Positions 9,426 to 18,460 of a DNA stretch of 64,000 nucleotides are shown here, piece by piece. Every line of letters begins with the position of its first letter. Within the stretch, counting starts at the first letter, position 1. The position numbers and the translations under genes were made by a program. Origin of the DNA: Roseobacter sp. CCS2 (GTDB lineage: Bacteria; Pseudomonadota; Alphaproteobacteria; Rhodobacterales; Rhodobacteraceae); assembly GCF_000169435.1 (NCBI RefSeq), contig NZ_AAYB01000009.1:1-64000 (forward strand). Direction: 5' to 3'. The notes under the pieces are model-generated. The model was given only the letters and a program-made list of their open reading frames with translations. It was not told the origin of the DNA and did no database searches.

Positions 9426-10769
9426 ATGGCAACCGCACTGATTATCCTAGGCGCAGGCATGGGCACGCGCATGAATTCCGACATGCCCAAAGTGCTGCAT
9501 GAAATTGCAGGCGCGCCAATGCTGGTGCATGCGATGAAATCGGGCGCAGCACTTGATCCCGCACGGACGGTCATTGTTGCGGGGCATGGGGCCGCGTTGG
9601 TTGAGAAAGCGGCGAAGGCCTATGAACCGGATGTTGCCGTTGCAATTCAAACGGAACAGTTGGGAACGGCCCATGCCGTGGATCAGGCACGCGATGCGCT
9701 GAAAGGATTTTCGGGCGATGCTTTGGTGCTTTATGGCGATACACCGTTCATCCGCCCCGAAACACTGGCTGCGATGACTGCCGCGCGCCTGACCCATGAT
9801 ATTGTGGTTTTAGGGTTCGAAGCGCTTGATGCGGGACGTTATGGCCGCTTGATCATGAAAGATGATCAGTTGGACCGGATTGTCGAATTCAAGGACGCGA
9901 CAGATGACGAACGCGCCGTAACACTTTGCAATAGCGGTGTTATTGCGGCGGATAACGCCACGCTGTTTGATCTGATCTCGGCTGTTGGCAATGATAATGC
10001 CTCGGGCGAGTATTACCTGACGGACATTATCGCAATTGCGCGGGCGCGCGGCATGTCAGCCACCGTTGTGCGCTGCGATGAGAGCGAAACACTTGGCATC
10101 AACTCGCGCGCAGAACTCAGCAAAGCTGAGGCGCTTTTTCAGATGCAGGCGCGCACAGCTGCGCAGGCTGACGGTGTCACACTTACCGCGCCCGAGACGG
10201 TTTTTTTTGCCCACGACACGGTTGTCGGCCGCGATACCGTTGTCGAACCCAATGTGGTCTTCGGCCCCGGTGTAACGGTCGAGTCCGGCGCCACCATCCG
10301 CGCGTTCAGCCATTTGGAGGGGTGTCATGTGTCACGTGGCGCGGTGGTTGGCCCCTATGCCCGCCTGCGGCCCGGTGCCGAACTGGCCGAAAACGTGAAG
10401 GTCGGCAACTTTGTTGAGATCAAGAATGCGCAAATCGCGGACGGTGCAAAGGTCAATCACCTGTCCTACATCGGTGACGCGACAATCGGTGCGCGCAGCA
10501 ATATCGGTGCAGGCACAATCACCTGTAACTACGATGGTGTGTTCAAACACAAAACGACTATCGGTGAGGATACGTTTATCGGATCCAACACCATGCTGGT
10601 CGCCCCGGTAACCGTGGGCGATGCGGCCATGACAGGCAGCGGATCAGTTGTAACAAAGGATGTGCCGCCGGGTGATTTAGCGGTGGCGCGTGCCAAACAG
10701 GAAAACAAGGCGGGCTTTGCCGTCCGCCTGTTTGAAAAACTCAAAGCCAGAAAAGCAAAAGGGTCTTAA
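9426..10769 (+). CDS. glmU: Bifunctional N-acetylglucosamine-1-phosphate uridyltransferase / glucosamine-1-phosphate acetyltransferase
   Basis: 447 residues. The N-terminal pyrophosphorylase domain begins ATALIILGAGMGTRM with the GxGTRM nucleotide loop and the following Lys in SDMPKVLHEI, then EQLGTAHAV and LYGDTPFI. From about residue 245 the hexapeptide left-handed beta-helix appears (VFGPGVTVESGATIRAF, then NFVEIKNAQIADGAKVNHLSYIGDATIG and NIGAGTITCNYDG), the acetyltransferase half. It makes UDP-GlcNAc for peptidoglycan and LPS. Directly followed by glmS with a 3-nt gap, so consecutive steps of the same pathway form an operon. Confidence 0.97.
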   Translation: MATALIILGAGMGTRMNSDMPKVLHEIAGAPMLVHAMKSGAALDPARTVIVAGHGAALVEKAAKAYEPDVAVAIQTEQLGTAHAVDQARDALKGFSGDALVLYGDTPFIRPETLAAMTAARLTHDIVVLGFEALDAGRYGRLIMKDDQLDRIVEFKDATDDERAVTLCNSGVIAADNATLFDLISAVGNDNASGEYYLTDIIAIARARGMSATVVRCDESETLGINSRAELSKAEALFQMQARTAAQADGVTLTAPETVFFAHDTVVGRDTVVEPNVVFGPGVTVESGATIRAFSHLEGCHVSRGAVVGPYARLRPGAELAENVKVGNFVEIKNAQIADGAKVNHLSYIGDATIGARSNIGAGTITCNYDGVFKHKTTIGEDTFIGSNTMLVAPVTVGDAAMTGSGSVVTKDVPPGDLAVARAKQENKAGFAVRLFEKLKARKAKGS

Positions 10770-10772
10770 ACC

Positions 10773-12596
10773 ATGTGTGGCATTGTAGGCGTATTGGGCG
10801 ATCACGAGGCCGCCCCATTGTTGGTCGAAGCACTTAAGCGGCTGGAGTATCGGGGATACGACAGCGCGGGGATTGCCACGATCAATGACCAAAGGCTGGA
10901 CCGGCGGCGGGCCGTTGGTAAGCTGGTCAACCTCTCTGACGTTTTGGTGCATGATCCCCTGCCCGGCAAAGCTGGCATTGGCCACACGCGTTGGGCGACG
11001 CATGGCGCACCCAACGCGGGCAACGCACACCCGCACCGCGCCGGCGGCGTGGCTGTGGTGCATAACGGCATTATCGAAAACTTCCGCGAATTGCGCGCCT
11101 TTCTGGCGGATCAGGGTGTCGGGTTTGAAACGGATACGGATACGGAAACCGTGGCATTGTTGGCCAATTACTATCGCGATCAGGGCCTCAGCCCCCGTGA
11201 TGCAGCCAAGCAGACGATTGCGCGTCTTGAAGGGGCCTATGCCCTTTGTTTCTTGTTCGACGGCGAAGATGATCTGCTGATTGCGGCCCGCAAGGGCTCA
11301 CCCCTGGCGATTGGCTATGGCGAAGGCGAGATGTTCGTAGGCTCTGACGCCATTGCGTTGGCCCCGATGACCGACCGGATCAGCTATCTTGAAGAGGGCG
11401 ACTGGGCCGTCATCACCCGCAATAGCGTTGAAATCCGCGATGCGAATGGCGCCATTGCCAATCGCGCGATCAAGACAATCCAGATTGACACCGCCCGCGT
11501 TGACAAGGCCGGTTTCAAGCACTTCATGGCCAAGGAAATCGCCGAACAGCCTGTCGTGCTGCAAGGCGCACTGTCGCATTACATCAGCGCTGATGGCACG
11601 ACCGTTACGATGCCAGAGCCTGAGATTGATTTTACGAAAGTCGAGCGTATGACAATGGTCGCCTGCGGCACCGCGTTCTATGCCTGTCTGGTTGCGAAAT
11701 ACTGGTTTGAACAAATCGCTGGCATCCCCGTTGAAGTCGACGTCGCGTCCGAATTCCGCTATCGCGAGCCGCCGGTCACATCAGGTACTGTCGCGCTTTT
11801 TGTCAGCCAGTCGGGTGAGACCGCAGATACGCTGGCCGCCCTGCGCTACATGGAAGGCAAGGCTGACAAGATCATGTCGGTCGTCAACGTGCCCGAAAGT
11901 TCGATCGCGCGCGAAAGCGATGTACCGTTGCCTATTCTGGCTGGAACCGAAATTGGCGTGGCCTCGACCAAGGCCTTTACCTGTCAGTTGACGACCCTTG
12001 CGATCCTCGCGCTGCGCGCGGCACAGATGCGAGGCAAGCTGGACGAAACCACATTGGCTGAGAAACTTGTCAGTTTGCGCGCCCTACCGGGGCTGCTGAA
12101 CCACGCGCTGGGGATTGAGGAGAAATCCAAGGATATCTCGCGCAAGCTGGCAGAGGCGCGCGACATCTTGTTTCTTGGGCGCGGAGCGATGTACCCTCTT
12201 GCCCTTGAGGGTGCTCTTAAATTGAAAGAAATCAGCTATATACACGCCGAAGCTTATGCATCTGGTGAGCTGAAGCATGGGCCTATCGCATTGGTCGATA
12301 AACACGTCCCTGTTATCGTGATGGCCCCACGCGACAGCCTGTTTGATAAAACAGTGTCGAACATGCAAGAGGTCATGGCGCGCGGCGGCAAGGTGCTTTT
12401 GATCACCGACCAGAAAGGCGCTGATGAGGCCGCCGAGGGCGTTTGGGATACAATCATCATGCCTGAGATTGACCCGTTCCTGGCCCCCATCCTGTACGCG
12501 ATCCCCGCCCAATTGCTGGCCTATCATACCGCCGTTGCCAAAGGCACCGATGTAGACCAGCCCCGCAATCTAGCCAAGTCTGTGACAGTCGAATGA
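10773..12596 (+). CDS. glmS: Glutamine--fructose-6-phosphate aminotransferase (isomerizing)
   Basis: 607 residues, family length. After Met removal the N-terminal Cys of CGIVGVLG is the glutaminase nucleophile; LEYRGYDSAG, IGHTRWATHG and HNGIIENF are glutaminase motifs. Two SIS sugar-phosphate domains follow (ACGTAFYACLVAKY, FVSQSGETADT, and later FLGRGAMYPLALEGALKLKEISYIHAEAY). The C-terminus DVDQPRNLAKSVTVE is the family's conserved tail. It catalyses the first step of hexosamine synthesis. The 3-nt spacer after glmU leaves no room for a glmS ribozyme. The stop overlaps the start of the next gene. Confidence 0.98.
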   Translation: MCGIVGVLGDHEAAPLLVEALKRLEYRGYDSAGIATINDQRLDRRRAVGKLVNLSDVLVHDPLPGKAGIGHTRWATHGAPNAGNAHPHRAGGVAVVHNGIIENFRELRAFLADQGVGFETDTDTETVALLANYYRDQGLSPRDAAKQTIARLEGAYALCFLFDGEDDLLIAARKGSPLAIGYGEGEMFVGSDAIALAPMTDRISYLEEGDWAVITRNSVEIRDANGAIANRAIKTIQIDTARVDKAGFKHFMAKEIAEQPVVLQGALSHYISADGTTVTMPEPEIDFTKVERMTMVACGTAFYACLVAKYWFEQIAGIPVEVDVASEFRYREPPVTSGTVALFVSQSGETADTLAALRYMEGKADKIMSVVNVPESSIARESDVPLPILAGTEIGVASTKAFTCQLTTLAILALRAAQMRGKLDETTLAEKLVSLRALPGLLNHALGIEEKSKDISRKLAEARDILFLGRGAMYPLALEGALKLKEISYIHAEAYASGELKHGPIALVDKHVPVIVMAPRDSLFDKTVSNMQEVMARGGKVLLITDQKGADEAAEGVWDTIIMPEIDPFLAPILYAIPAQLLAYHTAVAKGTDVDQPRNLAKSVTVE

Positions 12597-13276
12597 CCCC
12601 GAAAACCGCGATTGCGGAACTGCGCGCTTTGGGTGATCCGTTCAAAGCGGCTGAAATGCATAAATATCACAAGGTGGACCGCCCCTATCTAGGCGTCGCA
12701 AACCCGGTGATTGATGAACATGTGAAAGCATGGCGGGCACAGGTTGATCTCGACACCCGGCTGGCGCTGGCGAAAGGCCTTTGGAAAGGCAACACCCATG
12801 AAGGGCGCATTGCCGCCGCCAAACTGTTGACGCAAGCACGGATCAGGCCCGATGATACCGACGCTTGGGCGCTGATTGTATTGTGGGTGCCTGAATTTGA
12901 TGCGTGGGCGGTGGCCGATCATGCCAGCATTGCGGGGCAAAAGCGCCTTGTAGCGGACCCGGCCCGTTTGGACGAGGTCGAGGCGTGGACAACATGCGAC
13001 CATATGTGGACCCGACGGGCGGCGCTTGTGATGACCCTGCCCTGGACCAAGCAAAACCACCCCAAGCCTGCTGATTTAGCAATCCGAGATCGGGTTTTGG
13101 GTTGGGCTGCTTCTTACGTTACAGACCACGACTGGTTCATACAAAAGGCCATCGCATGGTGGCTGCGCGAGTTGTCAAAGCACGACCCCGACCGCACGCG
13201 CGCGTTTCTGGGCAGGCATGCGGCTGACATGAAACCCTTTGCCGTGAAAGAAGCCGGACGTAAGTTGCCCGGCTAG
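12593..13276 (+). CDS. DNA alkylation repair protein, AlkD-like HEAT-repeat glycosylase
   Basis: 227 residues built of short amphipathic helices as in AlkD: KYHKVDRPYLGVANPVID near the N-terminus, KGLWKGNTHEGRIAAAKLL, then DHMWTRRAALVMTLPW and IQKAIAWWLRELSKHDP. AlkD members remove bulky or positively charged alkylated bases using HEAT repeats. The WNx(T/N)HE-like segment and the Trp/Asp-rich helices fit. The ATG overlaps the glmS stop (ATGA), so translation is coupled to hexosamine synthesis genes without an obvious functional link. It ends tail-to-tail with a lipoprotein gene, overlapping by 4 bp. Confidence 0.85.
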   Translation: MTPKTAIAELRALGDPFKAAEMHKYHKVDRPYLGVANPVIDEHVKAWRAQVDLDTRLALAKGLWKGNTHEGRIAAAKLLTQARIRPDDTDAWALIVLWVPEFDAWAVADHASIAGQKRLVADPARLDEVEAWTTCDHMWTRRAALVMTLPWTKQNHPKPADLAIRDRVLGWAASYVTDHDWFIQKAIAWWLRELSKHDPDRTRAFLGRHAADMKPFAVKEAGRKLPG

Positions 13277-13749
13277 GGTGCAGCAAACACCGTCAATTCA
13301 GGTAATGACGTCAGCGGCGCTTCGATCAGGCGCATGGCCGCAAGGCTGATTTGGCTGCCGGATCCAGCGGCGCCGCCTGAGGGGCGCAGTTCAATATTGA
13401 TCGTTTTGCCCTGATAGGACACGCGCCCAAGGGTCAATTCGGTCACGAGCGGCGTTTTTAACCATATCCCCGGCTCTGCCGGTGGCCCAAGAGCGGCGAT
13501 CGTTGTGCCAAGCGGCGCTGCTGCGCTGGGTTGCTCTGATACGACAGCGGCGGCCCGTTCTTCTGCGCTGGTGGTGTCAAATTGGTCGACGGTCACAGCA
13601 TTCGCTGGTGGCGGCGGTGGAGGTGTGGGGTTCAGCGTTGGTACCGGTGCCGCCATAGGGGGCTGCGGGGACGTGCCAAAAATGCTTTGGAAAGATGGCG
13701 TTGAACAACCCGCGAGGGCCACGATGGGCAATATTAAAATCAGTCTCAT
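13273..13749 (-). CDS. Proline-rich lipoprotein of unknown function
   Basis: 158 residues. The N-terminus [20 protein letters not shown] is a lipoprotein signal with lipobox LAGC, so the protein should be lipidated on Cys15. A Pro-rich linker (about residues 30-50, including six consecutive prolines) precedes a C-terminal part containing [21 protein letters not shown]. No enzyme motif is visible and no function can be given. It converges on the AlkD-like gene with a 4-bp overlap and its start lies 87 bp from moaA on the other strand, so a divergent promoter region is shared with moaA. Confidence 0.8.
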   Translation of the reverse strand: MRLILILPIVALAGCSTPSFQSIFGTSPQPPMAAPVPTLNPTPPPPPPANAVTVDQFDTTSAEERAAAVVSEQPSAAAPLGTTIAALGPPAEPGIWLKTPLVTELTLGRVSYQGKTINIELRPSGGAAGSGSQISLAAMRLIEAPLTSLPELTVFAAP

Positions 13750-13835
13750 ATCCCGAACCTATGCTGCACAATGCCGCCATGCAACGGCCAGCTTCGTGCT
13801 TGCGCAGGGGCCTGCCCATGCATAGGCTGATCGCC

Positions 13836-14840
13836 ATGACACAGCCATTGATTGACCCCTTTGCCCGCACCATCGATTACCTTCGGGTATCGGTCACAGA
13901 TCGCTGCGATTTCCGTTGCGTTTATTGCATGTCCGAAAACATGACCTTCCTGCCCAAAAAAGAACTGCTGACGCTGGAAGAACTGGACCGCATGTGTTCG
14001 GCCTTTGTGCGCCTTGGTGTACGCAAGCTGCGGATCACAGGTGGGGAGCCTTTGGTGCGCCGGGATATCATGACCTTTTTTCGCAGCATGTCCCGCCATC
14101 TCGACAGTGGCGCGCTGCACGAACTGACGCTGACCACCAATGGCAGCCAGCTTGAAAAATATGCCGATGATTTGTTTGCTGCAGGTGTCCGCCGGGTGAA
14201 CGTATCGCTGGATACGCTGGATGAGGCAAAGTTTGCCGACATCACCCGCTGGGGCCGCCTGCCCCAAGTGATGCGCGGGATTGACGCGGCACAAAAAGCG
14301 GGGCTGCGGGTCAAGATCAACAGCGTGGCGCTGAAAGGCTTTAACGAGGATGAGTTGGAGCAACTGACCGACTGGTGCGCGTCCCGCGACATGGATCTGA
14401 CCTTTATTGAGGTCATGCCAATGGGTGATCTGGGCAATGAAGATCGGTTTGGCCAGTATTGGTCGCTGAAGGACCTGCGCGCGCGGCTGGCAGAACGATC
14501 AGCGCTTACGGATTTGCCTGAAAAAACAGGGGGGCCTGCGCGTTATGTGCGGGTGGAACGGACCGGTCAGAAGATCGGGTTTATCACCCCTCTCAGCCAT
14601 AATTTTTGCGAAAGCTGCAATCGTGTGCGGATCACTTGCACGGGTGAAATCTACACGTGTCTGGGTCAGGAAGGTCATTCTGACCTGCGTGCGCCTTTGC
14701 GCGCATCAGAGGCAGATGTTGACCTGGAAAATGCGATCCGGGCCGCAATTGCGTTGAAACCCAAGGGGCATGATTTTGATTACTCACGCCAGCAGGTCGA
14801 TGGGCAGGTCAGCCGACATATGTCGCACACGGGTGGATAG
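13836..14840 (+). CDS. moaA: GTP 3',8-cyclase (molybdenum cofactor biosynthesis)
   Basis: 334-residue radical SAM enzyme converting GTP to 3',8-cyclo-dihydro-GTP. The SAM cluster motif CxxxCxxC is CDFRCVYC near residue 25, followed by [11 protein letters not shown]. The C-terminal second iron-sulfur cluster has Cys residues in [11 protein letters not shown], and the protein ends in the conserved double glycine (SHTGG) needed for catalysis. ATG 13836 is chosen from alignment of [24 protein letters not shown] with the family start; the frame is open further upstream but overlaps the divergent lipoprotein gene. No other moa genes are nearby. Confidence 0.96.
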   Translation: MTQPLIDPFARTIDYLRVSVTDRCDFRCVYCMSENMTFLPKKELLTLEELDRMCSAFVRLGVRKLRITGGEPLVRRDIMTFFRSMSRHLDSGALHELTLTTNGSQLEKYADDLFAAGVRRVNVSLDTLDEAKFADITRWGRLPQVMRGIDAAQKAGLRVKINSVALKGFNEDELEQLTDWCASRDMDLTFIEVMPMGDLGNEDRFGQYWSLKDLRARLAERSALTDLPEKTGGPARYVRVERTGQKIGFITPLSHNFCESCNRVRITCTGEIYTCLGQEGHSDLRAPLRASEADVDLENAIRAAIALKPKGHDFDYSRQQVDGQVSRHMSHTGG

Positions 14841-14841
14841 T

Positions 14842-14867
14842 GTAAGGTGGATCACGATCCACCTTAC
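14842..14867. repeat. Intergenic palindrome, copy 1 (arms GTAAGGTGGATC / GATCCACCTTAC)
   Basis: A 26-bp near-perfect palindrome with 12-bp arms around AC, lying in the 38-bp gap between convergent moaA and the M20 hydrolase. A second copy with the same arms occurs at 23711-23736, also between convergent genes. Transcribed from either side it would form a stable hairpin. There is no T-run, so it is not a classical intrinsic terminator; a REP-like repeat or a bidirectional transcript-end hairpin is likely. Confidence 0.8.
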
Positions 14868-14878
14868 GTGAACCATAC

Positions 14879-16042
14879 TTAGGCGGCTGGCATCCGCTGT
14901 TCCACAATTTCGGCCCACCACGAACAGCCCGCCGGGATCGCATCATCGTCGAAATTATAGGCCGGGTGATGCACAGATGCCGTATCCCCGTTACCGACCA
15001 GAATATAGGCACCCGGGCGTTCTTCGAGCATGAATGCAAAATCCTCGCCGCCCATCACAAGGGGGGCCTCTTCGCAATCACCTGATACCGATTTGGCGAC
15101 CTCGGCCGCAAAGGCGGTCTGACGCTCGCTGTTGACCATAACCGGATAGCCGCGGGTATAGTTGACCTCTGCCGTCGCGCCAAAGGTGGTGGCTGTTCCT
15201 TGCACGATGTCCGCCAACCGTTTCTCGGCAAGGTCACGTGTTGCGGCTGACAATGTGCGCACCGTGCCGCGCAAATGCACGGTTTGCGGTATCACGTTAT
15301 GTGCTTTCGATGATGTCTCAAAGCTTGTGACCGAAACAACCGCCTGTTCCACAGGGTCCACATTGCGCGACGCGATTGTCTGCAATGCGATCACGATATG
15401 ACTTGCGACCACGGTGGTATCAATTGTCTCTTGCGGCTTGGCGGCATGGCCGCCTTTGCCTTCGATGGTGATCTCAAACTGGTCGGCTGCGGCAAAAAAT
15501 GCGCCGGACCGAATAGCAAAACTGCCCACTGGTTTGCCGGGCCAGTTGTGCATGCCGTACACCTCTTGAATGCCCCAGCGGTCCATCATGCCGTCATCGC
15601 ACATTTCCTTGCCACCGCCGCCACCTTCTTCGGCAGGCTGGAAGATGACCACGACAGTACCGTCAAAATTGCGCGTCTCGGACAGGTATTTCGCCGCCCC
15701 CAACAGCATCGCAGTGTGCCCATCATGCCCGCAGGCATGCATCGCACCATCAACCTTCGATTTATAGGGCACATCTGTCTGTTCGTGGATCGGCAGTGCA
15801 TCCATATCGGCACGCAGTCCGATCACCTTGCCAGACGTGTCCGACTTGCCTTTGATAACACCCACAACGCCAGTGCGCCCGATGCCTGTAACAATCTCAT
15901 CGCAGCCAAATTCCTTTAGCTTATCTGCGACCATAGCCGAGGTCCGATGCGTTTCGAACAGGATCTCGGGGTTCTCGTGCAAGTCTTGGCGCCACGCAGT
16001 AATTTCGGGCAGCAGTTCAGCAAAACGGTTTTTAACTGGCAT
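14879..16042 (-). CDS. M20 family amidohydrolase (hippurate hydrolase / N-acyl amino acid hydrolase type)
   Basis: 387-residue dinuclear metallo-hydrolase of the M20D group. Metal ligands appear as MHACGHDGHTAMLLGAA (Cys and His), FQPAEEGGGGGKEM (Glu pair), VYGMHNWPG (His), and a C-terminal His in HHPAYNFDDD. The lid domain begins near FEITIEGKGGHAAKP. These enzymes cleave N-acyl or N-aroyl amino acids and some amide conjugates; the exact substrate is not visible. It is followed in reverse orientation by argE upstream, and both are divergent from a peptide ABC importer, suggesting use of imported peptides or acyl-amino acids. Confidence 0.9.
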   Translation of the reverse strand: MPVKNRFAELLPEITAWRQDLHENPEILFETHRTSAMVADKLKEFGCDEIVTGIGRTGVVGVIKGKSDTSGKVIGLRADMDALPIHEQTDVPYKSKVDGAMHACGHDGHTAMLLGAAKYLSETRNFDGTVVVIFQPAEEGGGGGKEMCDDGMMDRWGIQEVYGMHNWPGKPVGSFAIRSGAFFAAADQFEITIEGKGGHAAKPQETIDTTVVASHIVIALQTIASRNVDPVEQAVVSVTSFETSSKAHNVIPQTVHLRGTVRTLSAATRDLAEKRLADIVQGTATTFGATAEVNYTRGYPVMVNSERQTAFAAEVAKSVSGDCEEAPLVMGGEDFAFMLEERPGAYILVGNGDTASVHHPAYNFDDDAIPAGCSWWAEIVEQRMPAA

Positions 16043-16077
16043 TTGTGGTCTCCAATGAATGGTACGTTTAATGTGGT

Positions 16078-17238
16078 CTATTTTGCGAGCATGTCCACCA
16101 GTCGGCCGATAAATGCTTCGCCCTGTTTGAACTGATCGACAGTAATAAATTCGTTGGGTTGGTGTGCTTGGGCAATGTCACCGGGGCCGCAGATCACGGC
16201 AGAGTAGCCGCGTTCCCGAAATTGCCCCGCCTCCGTTCCATAGCTGACTACGTTGCTTGCGTTTTCGCCGGTCAGTTGGCGCACCATGGCCTCGGCCTTG
16301 CCATCTTGTTCCGGCACAAGACCCGGCACGTGGAAATATTGTTCCGCACTGATGCCTGCCTCGGGGCGCACCGCTTTCATCTCTGATTCCAATTCGGCCA
16401 CCTTGGCCAGAAAACGGGCCTGCCAGGCACAGATATCATCACCAGGTACGATACGGAAATCGAACCCAAAGTGGCAGTCTTTGGCGGTAATGTTATGTGC
16501 AGTACCTCCGCTGATCGTACCAACGTGCAAGGTTGTGTAAGGTGGAAAGAAATCCGCCGCCAATGCGCTGGGGTCTTTTGCGGCATTTTCGGCATTCACC
16601 TCATTGGCCCAATTGATCAGCTTCGCGGCCATCATAATGGCGCTTACACCCGTTGGGGCAAGTGAGGAATGCACTTCAAACCCTTTAAAATGCATCTTGT
16701 AACCGATACCGCCCTTATGGCCGGTCACCACCTTCATCATCGAAGGTTCACCGACCAGAACCGTATCTGCCCGAGGCATACCCATGCTGACCATATGGTC
16801 GATCATTGGCGGCGCGCCCGTGCAGCCGACCTCTTCATCGTAGCTGAGTGCGATTTGCAGCGGGCGTTTGATACCTTGTTCCAGCGCAAGCGGCACGGCA
16901 GACAGCGCCAGCGCGTCAAACCCTTTCATATCGCAGGTCCCGCGGCCATAAAGCTTGCCCTGACGCTCGGTCACAGTGAAAGGATCGGTGTCCCAGGCCT
17001 GTCCATCAACAGGCACAACATCCGTGTGTCCTGACAAAACCACGCCGCCATCAACCTGCGGCCCTACATGCGCATAAAGCGCTGCCTTGGTGCCATCCTC
17101 ATTTGGAACACGCGTCGATTTTACGCCAAAGCCGTCCAGATATTCCTCAACAAAATCAATCAATTCCAGATTGCTGTCGCGACTAACCGTGGGAAACCCC
17201 ACAAGGCGGTCCATCAGTTCGCGGGCGGTGAGTGTCAT
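16078..17238 (-). CDS. argE: Acetylornithine deacetylase
   Basis: 386 residues from ATG 17238. M20A-type zinc peptidase fold: VVLSGHTDVVPVDGQAW carries the first His and the catalytic Asp, YGRGTCDMKGF the bridging Asp, SYDEEVGCTGAPPM the general-base Glu pair, and the C-terminal His is in QAHQPNEFI. The overall sequence matches ArgE of Alphaproteobacteria, which removes acetate from N-acetylornithine in arginine synthesis. Other N-acyl amino acids are possible, as M20 relatives are promiscuous. A 217-bp gap separates it from the divergent peptide transporter operon. Confidence 0.9.
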   Translation of the reverse strand: MTLTARELMDRLVGFPTVSRDSNLELIDFVEEYLDGFGVKSTRVPNEDGTKAALYAHVGPQVDGGVVLSGHTDVVPVDGQAWDTDPFTVTERQGKLYGRGTCDMKGFDALALSAVPLALEQGIKRPLQIALSYDEEVGCTGAPPMIDHMVSMGMPRADTVLVGEPSMMKVVTGHKGGIGYKMHFKGFEVHSSLAPTGVSAIMMAAKLINWANEVNAENAAKDPSALAADFFPPYTTLHVGTISGGTAHNITAKDCHFGFDFRIVPGDDICAWQARFLAKVAELESEMKAVRPEAGISAEQYFHVPGLVPEQDGKAEAMVRQLTGENASNVVSYGTEAGQFRERGYSAVICGPGDIAQAHQPNEFITVDQFKQGEAFIGRLVDMLAK

Positions 17239-17455
17239 ATCTGTCCTTTCAAGATCAGCCGTTTTTGACAGATGTCGAAACGTTTTCTGCGCAAAACGAG
17301 GGCAAGTCCATTGTGGCCCGTCTAATGCCGGGCCGCAAACAGGTTTCGACTTGCGGGATCGAAATTTGATGATACCGTCAGCGCAGATGGCGATCGGCAA
17401 ACATAATGCCGACGCATAAAAAGATAAGAATTCTGAACCACTTGGGAGGTTCAAT

Positions 17456-18460
17456 ATGCCCGATGGGGCGCTGCCTGTTCTGGATGTCCGGGACCTCAAA
17501 ACTGTATTTCAAACGCGCGGTGGTGAAGTCCACGCCGTCAATGACGTGAGTTTTTCACTGAAGCCAGGCGAATTGCTGGGCGTGGTCGGTGAAAGCGGAT
17601 CAGGTAAATCGGTGACGATGATGTCATTGCTGGGGTTGTTGCCGTCGCCACCTGCGGACATACGCAGTGGGACAGTGCAATTTGATGGCAAGGACCTGCT
17701 GAACGTCACACCCGAACAGTTGCGTTCGGTGCGCGGTGGCAAGATCGGCTTTGTGTTTCAGGACCCGATGACATCGCTCAACCCGGTCTATCAGGTGGGT
17801 TTCCAGATCATGGAACCGCTGCGCAAACATATGGGCATGAACAAGCGCCAAGCGGCCGCCCGTGCGCAAGAATTGCTGGAGCTGGTTGGTATTCCTGACG
17901 CCAAACAGCGGTTGGATGATTATCCGCACCAGTTTTCTGGCGGGATGCGTCAGCGCGTGATGATCGCGATTGCTTTGGCTTGCGACCCGCAGGTGTTAAT
18001 CGCGGATGAACCGACAACGGCGCTTGATGTGACCATTCAGGCGCAAATCCTTGAGCTGATGAAAGACCTGCGTGATAAACTGGGGATGGCGGTGATCTGG
18101 ATCACCCATGATCTTGGTGTGATCGCAGGTATCGCTGACCGGGTTATGGTCATGTATGGCGGACAAGTTGTTGAACATGCGCCGGTGCAAGCGTTGTTTG
18201 GCGATCCCCAACACCCCTACACCCGCGCCCTTCTTAAGACGATACCGTCCATCCAGGGAGAGCGCGCAGCGCGGCTGACGATTATCGAAGGGCAACCGCC
18301 GATTATGGCGGGCGCACCCACGTCGTGCCCGTTTCGGGACCGCTGCGATGTGGCGTTTGATCGCTGTGCGGTCGAAAACCCACCGCGCTATGATCTGGGC
18401 GATGGCCATGACGCGGCCTGCTTCTATAACGCCCGTACCGGGGGGCCGCGTGATGCTTGA
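17456..18460 (+). CDS. Peptide ABC transporter, ATP-binding subunit (DppD/OppD type)
   Basis: 334 residues with a strong ribosome site (GGGAGG) before ATG 17456. Walker A is GESGSGKS, the Q-loop lies in [14 protein letters not shown], the ABC signature is [12 protein letters not shown], Walker B is [12 protein letters not shown] and the H-loop is WITHDLG. The C-terminal oligopeptide-binding extension typical of the Opp/Dpp family holds Cys residues ([20 protein letters not shown]) that bind an iron-sulfur cluster in related subunits. First gene of a five-gene importer operon; its stop overlaps the next start by 8 bp. Confidence 0.93.
   Translation: MPDGALPVLDVRDLKTVFQTRGGEVHAVNDVSFSLKPGELLGVVGESGSGKSVTMMSLLGLLPSPPADIRSGTVQFDGKDLLNVTPEQLRSVRGGKIGFVFQDPMTSLNPVYQVGFQIMEPLRKHMGMNKRQAAARAQELLELVGIPDAKQRLDDYPHQFSGGMRQRVMIAIALACDPQVLIADEPTTALDVTIQAQILELMKDLRDKLGMAVIWITHDLGVIAGIADRVMVMYGGQVVEHAPVQALFGDPQHPYTRALLKTIPSIQGERAARLTIIEGQPPIMAGAPTSCPFRDRCDVAFDRCAVENPPRYDLGDGHDAACFYNARTGGPRDA

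Noticed and set aside
10770-10772. glmS ribozyme upstream of glmS
   Set aside because: Only 3 nt separate glmU and glmS, so no ribozyme can be present.
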